A stretch of 64,000 nucleotides of DNA. It comes from Owenia fusiformis (taxonomy: Eukaryota > Annelida > Polychaeta > Sabellida > Oweniidae). The notes under the pieces are model-generated. The model saw only the letters and a list, made by a program, of their open reading frames with translations, did not search any database and was not told where the DNA came from. Position 1 is the first letter of the stretch. Every line of letters starts with the position of its first letter. Below, in pieces: positions 34,101 to 49,500 of the stretch. Made by a program: the position numbers and the translations under genes. The stretch covers positions 26,585,564 to 26,649,563 of the forward strand of contig CAIIXF020000007.1 of assembly GCA_903813345.2 (NCBI GenBank). The letters are read 5' to 3'.

Positions 34101-37100
34101 ACTATTTCTTTCATATTAAACAATGTATTTGTACCTGTAATTCAACAGGGATAAATAATTCTCATTTTCAAACAATTTTGATATAAATTTGATCCCACAG
34201 AGACCTTAATAACCAATAATCCAGCTTCAGTAAAGACAATAACATAATCCAATCTCAGGGAGGGGGGGTTGACTCACCCTGCTAGTGGAACCACTAGGTG
34301 ACCCAGACTTGAATATGATATAGCTGCCATGTGCGTCTCCTAGGGATTGTGACTTGGTCATTGGAGCACGGTGATCACTCCAACGCCTGTATGGCATAGC
34401 TGAAATACATAAACAAATACATAAATAAAACATTGGTGGAGTTGGAGTGGGTGGATTTCCAGAAAAATTTGTATTTCCTCTCTACCTATATTCTTGAGAT
34501 TTTCAATTAAGAAATGGGATGTGGATAAAAGTCACCTAAAATAAAACACATAAACAATTTATGTAGTCTTTCATTCTGAAAATGTAAAAACACATTTTCT
34601 AAGAAAAAATAAATCACAATATAATTTCTTACGATTCGAATCTGCATGCAAGAGAACAGATTGCAAACTGTCCAAACTCTCCCGAATTCTTGCTATCTCT
34701 TCTTCACTCATTGAGCTTGTATTGCAACATTTTCCAAAGAAATCCATAGTATTTATGACACCATGATTCACATCTTCAAAATTTCAGGTTCTACATAGAT
34801 GTGTTACTATGGTAACTATGACAATTGTGACATCATTTTGGGAATTCATATTTTAATGAAATACAATGAAATAATAGAAATAGCTATAAGGCCTGTATTC
34901 AATATAGTTTATTACAAATTCTAAAAATGCATATCAATAAGACCTAAGATGCAGTCATATACTATATGGTGTGGTGTGTCAAAAATAATCAAATGGTGCA
35001 AAAATGTGATCACTCTCAGTGTGTGGCATGAAAAAAATGTGATCTAATAATAATAATGGTTTCAGACAAGTATACAATTTGTTTGGACATAAAAGCACCT
35101 GTGTTATTAGTTTGTTGATTAAAATGTTAACAGTACCTAAATCTAAGGGCATTACTTCTTATATTACTATATTCCTACATTCCTTCACTGTTTGTACATT
35201 TATAAGCTGTTATTTCCCTAAACGAATGCATTATTCAATTGGATCACCAGTAAGGGGCAAATTCCAAACCCAAACCAAAATGAGATGTGCCAAATGAAAT
35301 GTCCTTTAAACTTAACAAAGAGGAGAAAAGTAATCCAAACCTTCTTTAAATTACTTTCCTGACAAAAATATTGATGGTTAAAACACTAATACAAGCTGAC
35401 AATGTTACTTTGGTATGATTCGCGAATTCAACTGCCAGTTGGTGGATTAACCTGCTATTTTATGGCCAACTATGTTTGATATGAATAGCACCTGCCATTA
35501 TTCCACTCCTTTAAATGAGTTGGCCAAAAAAGTAGGTCAAACTGTCAGCCGTTAGTTAATTGAATATTATACTTTTATATTGAGGCTGGAATACCTTGTG
35601 AGGTGGACATATTTATCTGGTCCTAACCATATCCATGGGCTTTCAATTATTTAGTTGAAAGCTCATGCCATATCATACTCCAAATGCAGGGTCCCCAACA
35701 GTATCTCCCCCGTTCCCTTCTTCAGAGTGGTTAATGTTTGGACCCCTGCATTTGGAGGATGAACCATATTCACTTTAGGAAACTTTACTGTATCTATATT
35801 AAAGGTTGACTTCACAATGCTCTAAACATAAAATGCAAGCGTGAAAAAAAATATGGCAAATGCAGGTTACCAAAATTAAAATACCATCATGCCTTATTAG
35901 GTAGGATAGACATCCACAGACAAACCAAATGGGACGATCTTTCCATATCCATGGCAACATTCAAGGCCTCTCCCTACTAAAAGCCTTTAAGTACCCAGAT
36001 TTGGGCTATTCACTTGACCTATTCCATTGTCTGCAAAACGAGGGGTCGGGGCTTCAATCCCTACTGGGGTGGACTGACTTTTTCACACCAGCCCTAAGAA
36101 CAGGATTTCATTCTGTGTTTTCATTAACCTATATGAAAAAGGCAGTGAACCCCATCATTTGCTGAACTGTAATATGCAGTCTCTGTATATCATGAGCAAC
36201 TCTACCTCAATGCATGTTAGAGAAAATAAAACAAAATATTATATACATGCTCAAGCTGTTAGTTTCCATCAAGCTATGTATTAAATCACATGGAATATGT
36301 ACATATTTTCTGTCACATGAGAAAGCAGTAACATTTTATGATGTTACAATTGGATTTTTTGTGATAAGTGATAAAAAGTGAAAATGGTGTATAACTCCAA
36401 TGTTTTTCAAGAGAAATTTTGAGAATTAATGGATTTCAAAAGTTCAAGCTCAAGAATTTTTGTATGACAGGTAATTCTATCTCGCGTGACAAAACATATT
36501 TCATGTGACAAACCCTAATATACTTTATCATGATGGTTTTGAATCAAAACAGTTCCCACGAAAAAATGCGTAAAACTGAGAAAATTATAGTCAAGTCATA
36601 AAGTTCTGATCTTCTTGGGCTTGTAGCCAGCAAAGCCGCCTGAACCCCTCGAACCCCCCCCCCCCCGGCTAAGGTGCTGTTGTACTGTCCCTTGTTTGGA
36701 GGATAGAAGGTGGAAGGGGAAAGCCCAGAATTCAAAGATGAACTTCTCTCTATATAAAAGATGAAGCTCTTGAGGTTAAACTTATGAACCTATTGAGGTT
36801 AAACTTATGAACCTCTTGAGGTTAAACTTATGAACCTATTGAGGTTAAACTTATGAACCTCTTGAAGTTAAACTTTTGAACCTCTTGAGGTTAAACTTTA
36901 TGAAGATGTCACATTTAGGCTGTGTGGGCTCACCGATCACCAAGGTGTAAATACTTTGGGGCAGACGGTGGGGCATGGCATAGATATATGGTAGCCAAAA
37001 CAAACAATTTTACAGGAAGATATCAGCTCCATTCACACTTAATTTTAAAAATTTAATCAAAAAATTAATGCCCAAAATTAGCCACATTGTGGTGAACGGT

Positions 37101-40100
37101 GAACACACACGGCTGATTTGACAGCTACATCACATGGAGAAAGGTTCATGTATGAATTCTTAAGGTAGATCGGTATTATATACATGGTCTAATCAATCTA
37201 ATGCTGATGCTGATCAGAGGATGTAATTTCTGAATTTCCTTTGGAATCATACAGAGAAACAAAGACCATCATGAAATTGCTATGAGGGCAAACGTGTACT
37301 CTGCGTGTACCTAGATGGGCAAGTCCCAAACTAATTGTAGGTGTTGGTGACGTTTCCAGGGTCGACTGAAAGTCGCTATGGCGACGTCGACGTTCATCTG
37401 TAAACACAAATATCAAATCAATTTACAATCAGCGAAATCAACAACAACGAAATCAACAAATTTTTGTCCAAATTTTATAATCTATTAGTAAATACCTAAA
37501 TCTAGTAATTCTAGTAAATCAATCAATTAGTATATCAATTAAAAATGAAAATTGGATATCAAGTTATTTCACTTTTCAGTAACTCTACTATTTTTTCTAG
37601 TAAGTGCACTTGTATTATTATGTAATAGCAAAAAAGCATAAAAATTATACATCAGAAAATATAAACTGTGAGACAAAATAAGAAAATCATGCATCAATCA
37701 TTAAAAACCAAAAAAGATATAAACAATCATGCAAAAAGAACAATTAAGTGCCATCAAAACACTGATTCATTAATATGGTAAATAAATATTCAAAGTACAA
37801 AAAGTTTCAGTGAAAACAATATTTTTTCAAGAAGGAATAGCCTGAAATAGAAAATCTTCAACCCTGATGCCATGTTAAATTTCCTCAAGAGTTTCATTAG
37901 TAATTCCTATAGTTTCTTTTTTAACAATACTAAATATTATAGTTTAGTTCTGATATGATGTGTTATAGTCGAGCATTATATATTTATTATTTAACTTTTA
38001 TGTTAGTATCCAAGCCTCCATTGGCCTCCATGTTTCCAGATAGAATTATTTTTTACCATAACATTTTGATCTAATTAAGATAAGCCCATGCAATAATGAA
38101 AGGCTGGTTAACACGATTGTTACACTTTTTGCTAGTGGTATTTGTCGAATATATTCCACATGTAACCTATCTTTGTAATCAATCTGATTGCCACATTCTA
38201 TTGTTAATCCTTCTTCCACTGTTAATCCTTTTCCATCATTAAACCATAATCCATTGTTAATCCACATTCCCTAATAAATAGATTAACACCTCCACCCCTT
38301 ATTACGCAACCTGTCTCAATAGACCACTCATCATGCTCATTTCAGAAATATTTCTTTCGTTAATTTTAGTGTAACTGAAGTTTGCAATGCTTTGGTCAAT
38401 CCACCCCTCCCATCCCTTTTGTTTCTATTTTTTAATTTATATGAGAGAATTTGCAGTTTTGTGCACGACAAATTCTTATTCCAATTTGAAATCGAAACAC
38501 TTTGGGTTTCAGCATCATCCAAACTAAAGCCTCCAGAACTCGTACCTCGTACTTTCAAGAAGAAGGAAGGAGCATCTAGCAAATGATGTCTGGAGTCCTG
38601 CGTTCAGAGGATGGGATTCAGAAACTATATGCTTAACATATATTTCTTACAAATTTCACTTGGTTTAATAAAATAAGCATGATGCACATTATGGACAGGT
38701 TTTAAACAGTTAAGACTTGGTCACCTTCCAAACATCGCTTCAGCTGAATTGGCGAAGTAGTTGGAGAAACAGATAAACTATGACGATGGTCGACTAGAGG
38801 AATAGAAATAGAGTGAAATATTAATATAAACACATTGATATTAAATACAAATGTATGTGCACTATAAATGATGTCATTCATCTTATTTGTTATACCTGAA
38901 TCTTCATACTTGAAATCTGAATGGCTTGAAAGTTGTCAATTGTTGAAACTATTGACAACTCAATACCATCAAAAAAAGAATTCAGCAATCATTCATTTTC
39001 CTCCATAAAAGTAATGAAATACATAGTAGCCCGGACAGAATTGTTCAATGGTCACTCTTTCTTTAATTACTTTTTTAATTTACAGTATTATCAAAATCTG
39101 ATTACAGATTTGAAAACTAGAGTAAAATTCTGACATACAAAAAAATATTTATGAAACATCTCTTAATTTAATGATATTATAGGCGTTCATAGTATGAGTG
39201 ACGCGAATACATAATTCACCATTTTGTCTCATACTTGTTCAAAAATGGCGGCATCAGGTTTTGTGGTTTGAATGTTCAATTGAAAATTAATATCTAAGAA
39301 ATATAGGCCTACGAAATCATGTAGACTGCTGCCTTGGTATAAGGTAATGACTGCATTTATAACCCTTTGTTTTAAATTGACTTGTATGTATACCAGTACT
39401 TAAAAAGGTTTGTACATTGTATGTACAGTATATTGGTAAGGTCGCAGGCTTAAAGATTTTTGGCCATTCCATTGTTACTCGTAGTGGATTAGCAACCCTA
39501 CATGTAGTTCGTTTAACCTGTGCAACTTTAGGGTCATACTGCCACAGTTTGTAATGTCTTTCCCAGTCACACGCCTCTTAACCCATCCTTGGCATGCATG
39601 TGAATTGTTCTTCAGCTTTTCAATGGCCTCTGAGATGGCTGTTTGGAGCTCTTGAAAAGATTGAGGACTTACTCTCATCACACCCCGCACATTGGGGCGC
39701 CACCTTTTCAAATCCTCTTGAACACAACCCCGAACATTTCAATAGAGTTGATTTCATAATTCATATAGCCTCAAAGGGAGTTAATTTATTGTATTTGATG
39801 AATGGTCAGTTGCTGCTGCATTACATCAGAATTGTAACGGTGGCCGCATGGCCCTATAGTCCTATGACAATTTTTAAATATTAACTTTCAACTGAACATT
39901 CAAATTCACAAAATATGCCGCCATTTTGAACAAATATGAGGCAAAATGATGAATTATGTATTTGCGTCAGTCATACTATGAACGCCTATAATATCAATAA
40001 ATTAAGAGATGTTCCTAAAATATTATTTTTGTATGTCAGAATTTTACTATAGTTTTCAAATATGTGATTAGACTATGATAATACTGAAAATTAAAAAGTT

Positions 40101-43100
40101 ATTTAAGAAAAAGTGACCATTGAACAATTCTGTCCGGGCTACTATATGTGCTCAATGAGATTCATTCAACCAATCAAATATGGCTGAAGACAGGAAACAC
40201 AAAACATCAATTTACTTCTTCATACAATACATTATTCACTAAAGATGACACTATATGTACATAAATATGTATAATACCTAGGAAAGAAACATGCAATTAG
40301 TTAACAATGGCCACATGTTTATGAACAAACGCATTACATATACATGTACTCATCATAAGAATACAAAATATCACATATAAATGTTTGAAAGTGACCCACC
40401 CTAGAAAGGTCATCAATTTGAAAAAAACGATTTCATCTGAAATGTGTCCAAATATTGATAACTGTGGAAAAACCAAGGTTAATTTCATAATGGTTTAACC
40501 CAGCACCCTCTCCAAAAAAATAACATAATTTGGAATCTTGATTCGATCTTTTATTTTACAATAAAACATTATACTCCGATGAAATCGTCATATACTCCCT
40601 CCTCCAACAAAAAATTAACCCTTTTTCCACAACTATTGATATTTTTACACACTCCCTTATGATTTTGATATTTTCTGTTTACAGTACCATCACTAAAGAT
40701 TACAACATTCATGTACTTATTATATTCATGTACTTAACAATTATTTTCACCAAATTTCATTTCATCTATTCTCATTTCCCTTTTTCCAAGACCCTGGACC
40801 AAGTTTGTTTAACAGCAATTGCTCATCATTAAAATATACTTATAAAAGTTAGCAATTATGTTGATCATTATAAAATAATTTAGAACAGGAAAAGTTATTA
40901 GGATGGTTTTACCCCATTATCCTGGACCCAATTTATAAAAAAATATGCTATCTATAGGAAACAATTTGCTCTACTTCTAAAAGCAGAGTTTGAAAATAGC
41001 CTTGTAAACAATTGAATGAATCCGTTTCAGAAACAAAAGTATGGTTGATTTTTTTCAGCAAAGCCATTTTCAAATCTCACTAAATGTTCATTTTGTGTGC
41101 TATATTTGGTGGAACTGTCACTATAGCAACAGAATAATAATGACATAGGCTATCATCACCATGGTACTGTGGATCACTATGGCAACTATGACAAGGAACT
41201 AAAAATCATATTTGTGTCTCCGTGCCAGATAAATAAATAGAAGCTGTTAGCAGTAGTGTTAAAATTGCAATGATAAATTCTACAATCTTCATTTCTATTA
41301 TTGGGTTTACAACCAATGAATTCTTTTGGGCTGAAACAAAAAATCGATTGCCATGAAAAACAAAAGTCACCTAAAATATAACTTAGTCATTTGCCAGTCA
41401 CTCCTCTAAGTCTACTTTCCAATGTACCTATAAGGGGACATCTCATATGCATTGAATTCTAAATGTCACCACAGTATGTGGTAAGAGGCTGTTTTTTAAC
41501 TTATTTGTTCTAAATTTTGAGATGACCCCTTTCTCCTCCCATCCCAAGAGTATGGTTATTTAAGATGTGAAATGTATAATGACCTGATGAATACAGTCTA
41601 CATATCAGTCCCCCTGTAGTCTAGCTCCAAGCCCCTGTGATCATGACCCCCTCTCCTGTACTTGACTACACACCTTCTCACACAGTTGGAATGGATAGCG
41701 GGGTGACAAGGGCTTGGTGCTAGACTAGTACCCCTGTCTCATCCCCTTGACTGGGATATAGATAAGGTGGAGGATATTTTGATCACGGATGTTTTCCGCA
41801 CAAAATGAAAACTTATGTTGCATCAGGTATCATACAAAGATGTTCAGACAAAATAAAACAAAACCAACACGTGTAACTGGTGCTACACAAAAATAAAAAT
41901 AAAAAGGAGACTTAATTAAGTATAACAAAGTGCTGAGTCGATTGAGGTCTTACGTTTGCCATCAGTCGACAATAACTGTGCCATTGGCATCGGCATCGCT
42001 GGCCCTTGTACGCTGTGGCGCCTCCTATTGTGCACTGTTTGGGCTAAAGAGCAAAGTATGATGTTAATCAACATGCAATGATTCAAGCTTAAGATTAGTT
42101 ACTTTCTAGCATATATCTACACTACCCTTTAAAAGGATATATCACACAATGCAGATTGTAATGTGTGGTATGCATGCCACAATGATATGTGGTTATTGTG
42201 TCTTAAGTTATGAAGGTCGACAGTGTTTTTATTTTCTGATGATTGCAATGATGAATGATCAACAATATGGTTCTATTAAACATCTAATCAGCATGATTCT
42301 ATTATACGAACCTATATACAGTATTGTATACATATATACATGTACAGCATATTTGTCTCATATATGTACTGTTAATTTCATTTTTCAATAACCCAGATGC
42401 GAGTAGAAATAATCTTGATTTACGTCATTAAAAATTCAAAATTCAGTCAAAGTAATATCATATTTGAAATCTACATGTAAAATTACATCTAGAAATGTGG
42501 TTTTAAAAAGTGTTTATCAACTTTGAAAAATTACTTTTCTTCGAATATGTGACTTCTAGCTCGGGGAGATTCCCCATAGACCCCATGCTATAAAATCACA
42601 AAAAATGAAATATGTTTTCTTTTAGTGGACAGATAATATTTTGCTTTACTGGACATATTTTCATTAGTATAAGTATTAGACACATAAGGGTTATATGAAC
42701 ATTGAGCCACTTAAATTGATAATATTCAAGTTTAAGGGAACTTTCTTATATACCTGCCATGTTAATTGACCCGAATCAGCCACCTGGTGGTGAAACTGGT
42801 AACTACCTACTCGCATTTGGGTAATTGAGGTAGTCTTGTATCAAGCCCCTTGTAGATTGCAGGGGCCCGATGCAAGACCACACTCTACAGTTATCTTTTA
42901 CTATTTAAAACCTAAGATTTGGCACTAATACGACATATCATTTTATCCAATTTGTTTTGCTATGCTAGATGGGATCACAAGGCAATTACTCATTCATTAT
43001 GTAATAGCCTGTGACATGATGGAAATATAAGATTAATCCGGTATCTTCCAAAGCCAAATGTTCATGATCAAGCAACTTATAGTCAACAAGGGGAAAACCA

Positions 43101-46100
43101 AGCATTAAAATGCACAATGTCACCACCTGCCATTTGTTACAGATGCTGACTGCAAACGCTGACTGCTGAACACCATCCACAAAAATTTGGAGACTAACAA
43201 TATGTCACTGCTTATGGTAGTGACATCACAAAACCATCAAATTACAAGACTTTCAGTACTAGTAGTACAAAAATATACCCCCACCTCAAAAAGAAGAGGT
43301 ATATAGGAAGTGGGGGGGGGGAGTTACAACATGGGTTTAAAGTAAGTATAAACAGGGTCTTGAAGTGAGACTATATCGATTATAACCTCTTCAATCAAGT
43401 TTACAGATTGACTGGGGATGTAAAACCTTCTTGCATGAATGATACATACAATTACTGCCTCCCCTTCAATCTCCTCTTTCAATGCGTACAACAGGAAAAA
43501 ACAGATCGATAGAGGGTAATTTTAAATAGCTTGAGATGAATGATATCAGTTCAAGTATGAATTATTTCATCCAGGGATGTGCCGACAATCATTCTTGGAA
43601 TTCAATTATCTTTCCCAATGTTAACACTTAAGCAAAATCGCATAAGAAAATTCAATTTGCCAAATCATGGACTAGAGACAATAAATTAGCACAGCCAATG
43701 GGTGCAGTCATGGTAAATGATGATGAAATAGTCCATGTTCTGTAATGTTTAACAACAAAGTGTGACTTTCAATTTCTGGTTTTCCCTGTTGATATGGCTT
43801 ATTGAGGTTCTGATTTGTTTGAGTTTTCAAATGTTGCCTCTTGTGCTAACCATCTTTAACTATTCATTTGAGTGCATTAAGCTTCTTTAACCACATTTGA
43901 GTGTTTAAAGCTTCTGTTTTATAACGGGTCCTGTTGACCTTATATAAGTTTAGTTGTCATGACTTTAAAAGTGTAAGTGACATAGACAGTTTTATGGGAA
44001 AATAGTTAAGTAACAAAACCGACAATAACAAAAGGACTGGGGACCAACCTTTGATCTTTTGCCAAAAATATGGACTAAATATCAAAGGCAAGAATACTTT
44101 TGCTTGAAAAGCCTTGCGTGCATATATCACTTTTGCTTGGAAAGGCTCACATGTATATATTTATATATTTCAGGCTTTGGTGAGAGAACAAATATTCTTA
44201 TTGAGGGGGAAGGAAGAGCTCTTAGTTCCTCTCTCCCAATATCAAATGGTCCACCCCTGATTTATTACTTACCTCCTTTCAACCTTATACTACCTTTTAT
44301 CAAACAAAGTTAAAAACAGGAAAGCAACTTCACTGAAGATCAATGAATGGAATTTTCAACAGTTTTTATATCCAGTTTTTGTATACCTAGTTATCACTTA
44401 CCAATAAACACCTGGTTCTCTGAACCTTTGCTTTCCTATATATATATATTTCCCTGTATACCTGCATGTGTATTTGCGCTAGCCTATGCAATACTCTGCC
44501 CTTTGAAGGTCTTTCCAAGGGTATCCCATGTACACTGGTTTTTCATGTACATGTAAAGCAGCTGGGAGGCATTTTCACCCTGAATGACCATTGACCGGCC
44601 ACACTGCCCTCTCAAAAATTACAGATGATTTTCAGTTTTAATCACAATGATCGCAAATGTAAACTTTTTATCTTTTATGAGAGTTTGCATGCAAAATGAA
44701 TGTTGGAAATATACAGATAGAAAGTTGTGATGTTTGGATAACATATTATATTCAGATATAGCCAAGGTTAAAATTTATCTAATTTCGAAGAGTGTTAATG
44801 AAATTATGCTATTATGAAGGGTAGACATTTTGATCTGAGAGAGTTATCCTAAGATGACACTATCATTCAAAATTTTCATTGGCTGGTTTCCAAAGGCCCT
44901 GAATAACTGGCCATCATGCAGCAATACGTATCACAAACATATATTTAGTCACCTTCGATAAATAAAATGGGTTCAATTTGGCCACCTATTTTGCTTCACG
45001 TGTCTAACCTCTCTAACAAGGAGACCCAAGTGACCACATTCAACATTTCCGATCATCGGAGATTCTCTAGCTCCCCTCCCTCAATTGTTTTTATGGTTGA
45101 AACATGCAATATACCTGGTATTTTAGGGAAATATTGAAACAATCCCTACTGCATGTGTTACACACTATAACACATGGAGAGGGATAGAAACAGAGAATGA
45201 CCGAAGATTTTATGTAAAACCTGGCCCACGCAAAGAGGTACTTCAGGAACATAATGAGAACATCCATCTTTAAAAATACTAGTGAAAACACTGATTAAGG
45301 GACAGATAACAGTTGATCACCCATTAAGTAAATTGTTGCAATGAATTAACCTGTCGCTGTGTCGTCCAGGTATACACTACCCTGTGCTTATTCATTGGTA
45401 TGCTCCCCTCTTACTAGGACTGATAATTTCACAGTTTGGCATTCAAAGAATCAAAATGTAACAGAGCCATGCTACTATATTCATATCAATAGTAACATAA
45501 CGTTGAAGAATGACAGTCTCTGATAGGTTGAGATCACAGACTTATCCATAAGGTAGAGTGTGAGGAAACTCAATCAGTCTTGCAAAGAGTAGGAAGGATA
45601 CATACAGGTGAATACAGGTAAATAACTGTCACATATGGTATGTGCCACTTTTATTTTAATCACTCTAGAATCTCATAAATGTCACTTACAAATGCCAAGG
45701 AAAGAAGACAAAACACATGAAATAAACAATATGAAAATCCTAACGATCTTTAGCGAGTAGATGAGAGAATGGATGATCGGCTAGCATACAAAATATGAAA
45801 AAATATTCAAAATCAAATATCTCTTTGAACTGATTATGGTCAGAAATCTGATGGGCTTAGGAATGAATTGTCAACAAACTAAAGATAGAACACCAGGCAA
45901 ACATTCAGAATCCAAACTTAGAATGATGATTTTAAGATATTGATATCAACCCATTTAATAAAAAGATGAGGTTTCCCCTGTCTAGCATCAAAGTGAGAAA
46001 TTAATGGCGTAATATTAACTGAATCATGATCTTATTAGATTTTCTGTAAAATAAATCAGTCAAGAAATTCATAACATATATCTAGAAACATTAATCAGAT

Positions 46101-46559
46101 GCATTGCATTTGGGAAAGATAAGAGCAACAGGAAATGAAGTTAATTTTCATGTCCAGGCTTTAAGATGTAGTTATGTCCAAAGTCAGGGAATTTGCAGAT
46201 CAAAATGACTGAGCTTCACAATGTAAAATGAAATGAGCAAACCAACTAATCATGAAGATCCTGTTGTTGAAGAAGTTAAGGGGGAAGGGGTCCGGGGTCT
46301 TGAACCAAGACTAGAATAACCATAGCACCTTGTCTTTACCAATACAGATGCTCTTCCAAGCATAACTGAAGGGACTGATGAGTCAGGGTACAATCATACC
46401 AGCAATTTGCGAGTAGAATATAAGCATTCTGATACCCATAGGTCATTACATCTTTCTGTGTCACCAGACACATATCAAAGCTGAGGAGAAATGAGATGTC
46501 ATGGTTTATCATGACTGAATATATATCTAACCGTTTAAGTGTTGAATTGGTCTTGGTAG

Positions 46560-46592
<33 letters not shown>

Positions 46593-49500
46593 TCCTTCAT
46601 TCTTATTTGTGTACATGTAAATGTAAATATAAATATGTACATGTAAATGTAATGCAATTAATAATATAAATAAAATTTACGTAGACAAAAAAATACACTT
46701 ATAGTTATGTTGTAAATGTATGTTGACTAAATGAATGTTGAATAAAATTGCAATTGTCATGATTGTTGTTGATTGTTGATTGATAAAAGAATGAGTAAGA
46801 ATAAAGTGTATGTAAAACCAATGCAAGGGGTGTGCTTTCCTATCCTATTTTGATGCTGTTTACTATATGTTGTAAAGGGATCTACAATGTTTTTATTTAC
46901 TGCTTGAATATCTTTTGAGCAGTTTTCCATGCTTTGTCATGGGCTTCTAACTTGTTATTCTTCTCTGCATTGCTTCTGCTTATGATTTCCTGGGCTTCAA
47001 CATATTTCTTGAGGCCTGTCATATTTGGTGGTTTATTGTCTAATTTGTTGAGATAGATGTAGTGTTTAACCAAGAGTAGCGTCAGGTTTTCTCCCAAACT
47101 GGTGTTCTCTCCTAGGAAGTATTTTGCTCTTGTCAGGTTTTGTATTTGACACAGTTGGGTGACCATCTCTATGAATGGTTTGACAGCTATACATTCGTAT
47201 AGTCCATGTTCGATGGTATCCTGTTTGTCTTCTTTACACAATTCACATTGTGGGCTTGTTTTGATTTTCATATTGTGTAGCATTTTGTTGAAAAATATTG
47301 TTCGAAGTAATATTCTATATTGGAAATATCTCAGTTTTGTTTCCTTTGTTGTTATGTATATTCTACAGTAGTTGCTTTTCCAGTTTATATTTGTGTTGTC
47401 TATCGCCTTTTCCCATAGTTGTTGTTGTTTTATTGGTTCTTCAGTGTGGCTTTTTATTAGTATGTTATATGTATCCTTATTCGTCATTGTTTGTAGTTCC
47501 TTTATAGAAATGGATTTTTCTTTCACATCAGTTTCTGTCTCGGTCCTTCTCGGTGTTTTTATTTGGTTTCTCCATTCAGCTGGTATGCTGTGTATGATGT
47601 GGTACCATTGAATGAATGTTGTGTTTATTAAATCAAATTTCCTTTTCAGTGCTTGGTACGGGATTAATTGATTGTCCTCATACAACTGTTTGATATATAT
47701 TATCCCTTTGGATTTCCACCCCTCTATATATAAGGTCTCTCTTCTATTTTGTACATGTCTATTGTTCCAAATTATCTGGTTTTCGGGTGTATGGATGTCC
47801 TTGTACTCCTTATAATGTATTGCACACCATGCATTGTATACGTCCCTTGCTGCTGTAAGTTTGATGTTGCTGGCAATCATCGGATTGATTTCTCTGAGGT
47901 TGTATTCCCATGCATGTTCTCTGATATCTTCAAACTGCTGTTGCCAGAGTATTTTCCACTTACTTTTTATGTTGTCGTCCGTTAATTTTTTAATCCATTT
48001 GAGTTTTAATTTATTAGCAAGTGATGGAATATGCGTCATTTCAAGACCTCCATAAGGTATTCCCCCTCTTAATGTTTTTCTTGCTATTTTGTCCGGTTTT
48101 CCGTCCCATATAAAATCAAATAGTATTCTTTCTAGTTCTTTGGTCATTTCAGCTGTTGGTGCTTTTAACACTGACATTGGATATGTTAACTGTGATAAAA
48201 GTAGTGACTTTATAACCACGATTTTACCCATCAGGGATAGATTTCTTTGCTTCCATATTTGTGCTAATCTTAGTATAGTCCTGATTGGTTTGCTATAGTT
48301 GATTTCTTCTATGTTTCTTCCATCTATCGGTATTGTTAAGCCTAGGAGGTTAATCTCCTTTTCTTCTAGATTCACTCCAATATTTGTGCATATTCTCTGT
48401 GTCTTTTGTTTGTTCATCTGGTTGTCTTTTCCAATGGTTACTACTGTTGTCTTTTCTTTATTGATTTTAAGTCCTGATATCATCTCAAATTTATTAAAAA
48501 GATCTAGTGCATTTTCTAAATATGAGGCGTCTTTAAGGAACAAGCAGGTATCATCTGCATATTGCGAGATTCTGAGTTCTTCTTTTTCTGTTAGATTGAT
48601 ACCTTTTATTTTGTCTGTCTTCCGTGTAGCATTGCTAAGAACTTCTGCACATAGGATGAATATGTAAGGACTCAATGGGCAGCCTTGTCGTACACCTCTT
48701 TCAAGGTTGAAGTACCTTGATGTGAAGCCATTGTTTATTATAGTGCTGTTTATTCCATTGTAGAAAGTTTCAACCCAGGCTATTAAGTCTGTGCCAAAAT
48801 TAAAATACTTCAAGGTTTTATAGATGAATTTCCACTCCAATGAGTCGAATGCCTTTTGGAAGTCGATAGTTGCCATAATGCCATTCTTTCCTTGTTGAGT
48901 CAAGTGTTCCATTACATCTAGTGATAGTCTTATGTTCTCACCTATGTATCTGTTTGATATAAATCCTGTCTGGTCTACGTTGATAAGTTTGTAAAGAACT
49001 TTTTTAATGCGTTCTGCTATGGCCTTTGTCATTATTTTGTAGTCGTTGTTAAGTAGGGTTATGGGTCTCCAGTTCTTTATTTTGTTTGGATCTTTACCTT
49101 TTTTGGGTATTAGAGTAATTATTCCTCTTTTTTGTTCTATCGTCATGTCTTTGTTATTTTTTGAGTAGTTGAAGCTTGCACACATTGGGTCTATGATGTC
49201 ATCTACAAATGTTTTATAAAATTCACTGGAGAGTCCATCGCTTCCTGGGGTTTTGTTGTTCTTGAGGTTTGAAATTTGTTTTCTGCATTCATCTGCTGTT
49301 ATATGCCCTTCACAATTTTGTTTTTCATCTTTGTTTAGTTCCAGGTTTTCTCCTTTTGGGAAAAAGTCTTTATCAAATTTAGTTGTTTCTACAATTCTTG
49401 TTTTATATAATTCACTGTAAAACTTTGCTTGTTCTTCACTTATTTGTTTCTGGTCTGTTATTAGGACGCCTTCTTCATCTTCAATGGTTGTCATGGTTTT

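Noticed and set aside
37198-37310. Read-through of the 37397 exon to a stop at 37198 as the real gene end
   Set aside because: A phase-matched donor exists at 37310, and the downstream exons encode all four CBS repeats. Kept only as a possible truncated form.
47159-48667. Several plus-strand open frames opposite the LINE
   Set aside because: They are antisense shadows of the reverse transcriptase frame.
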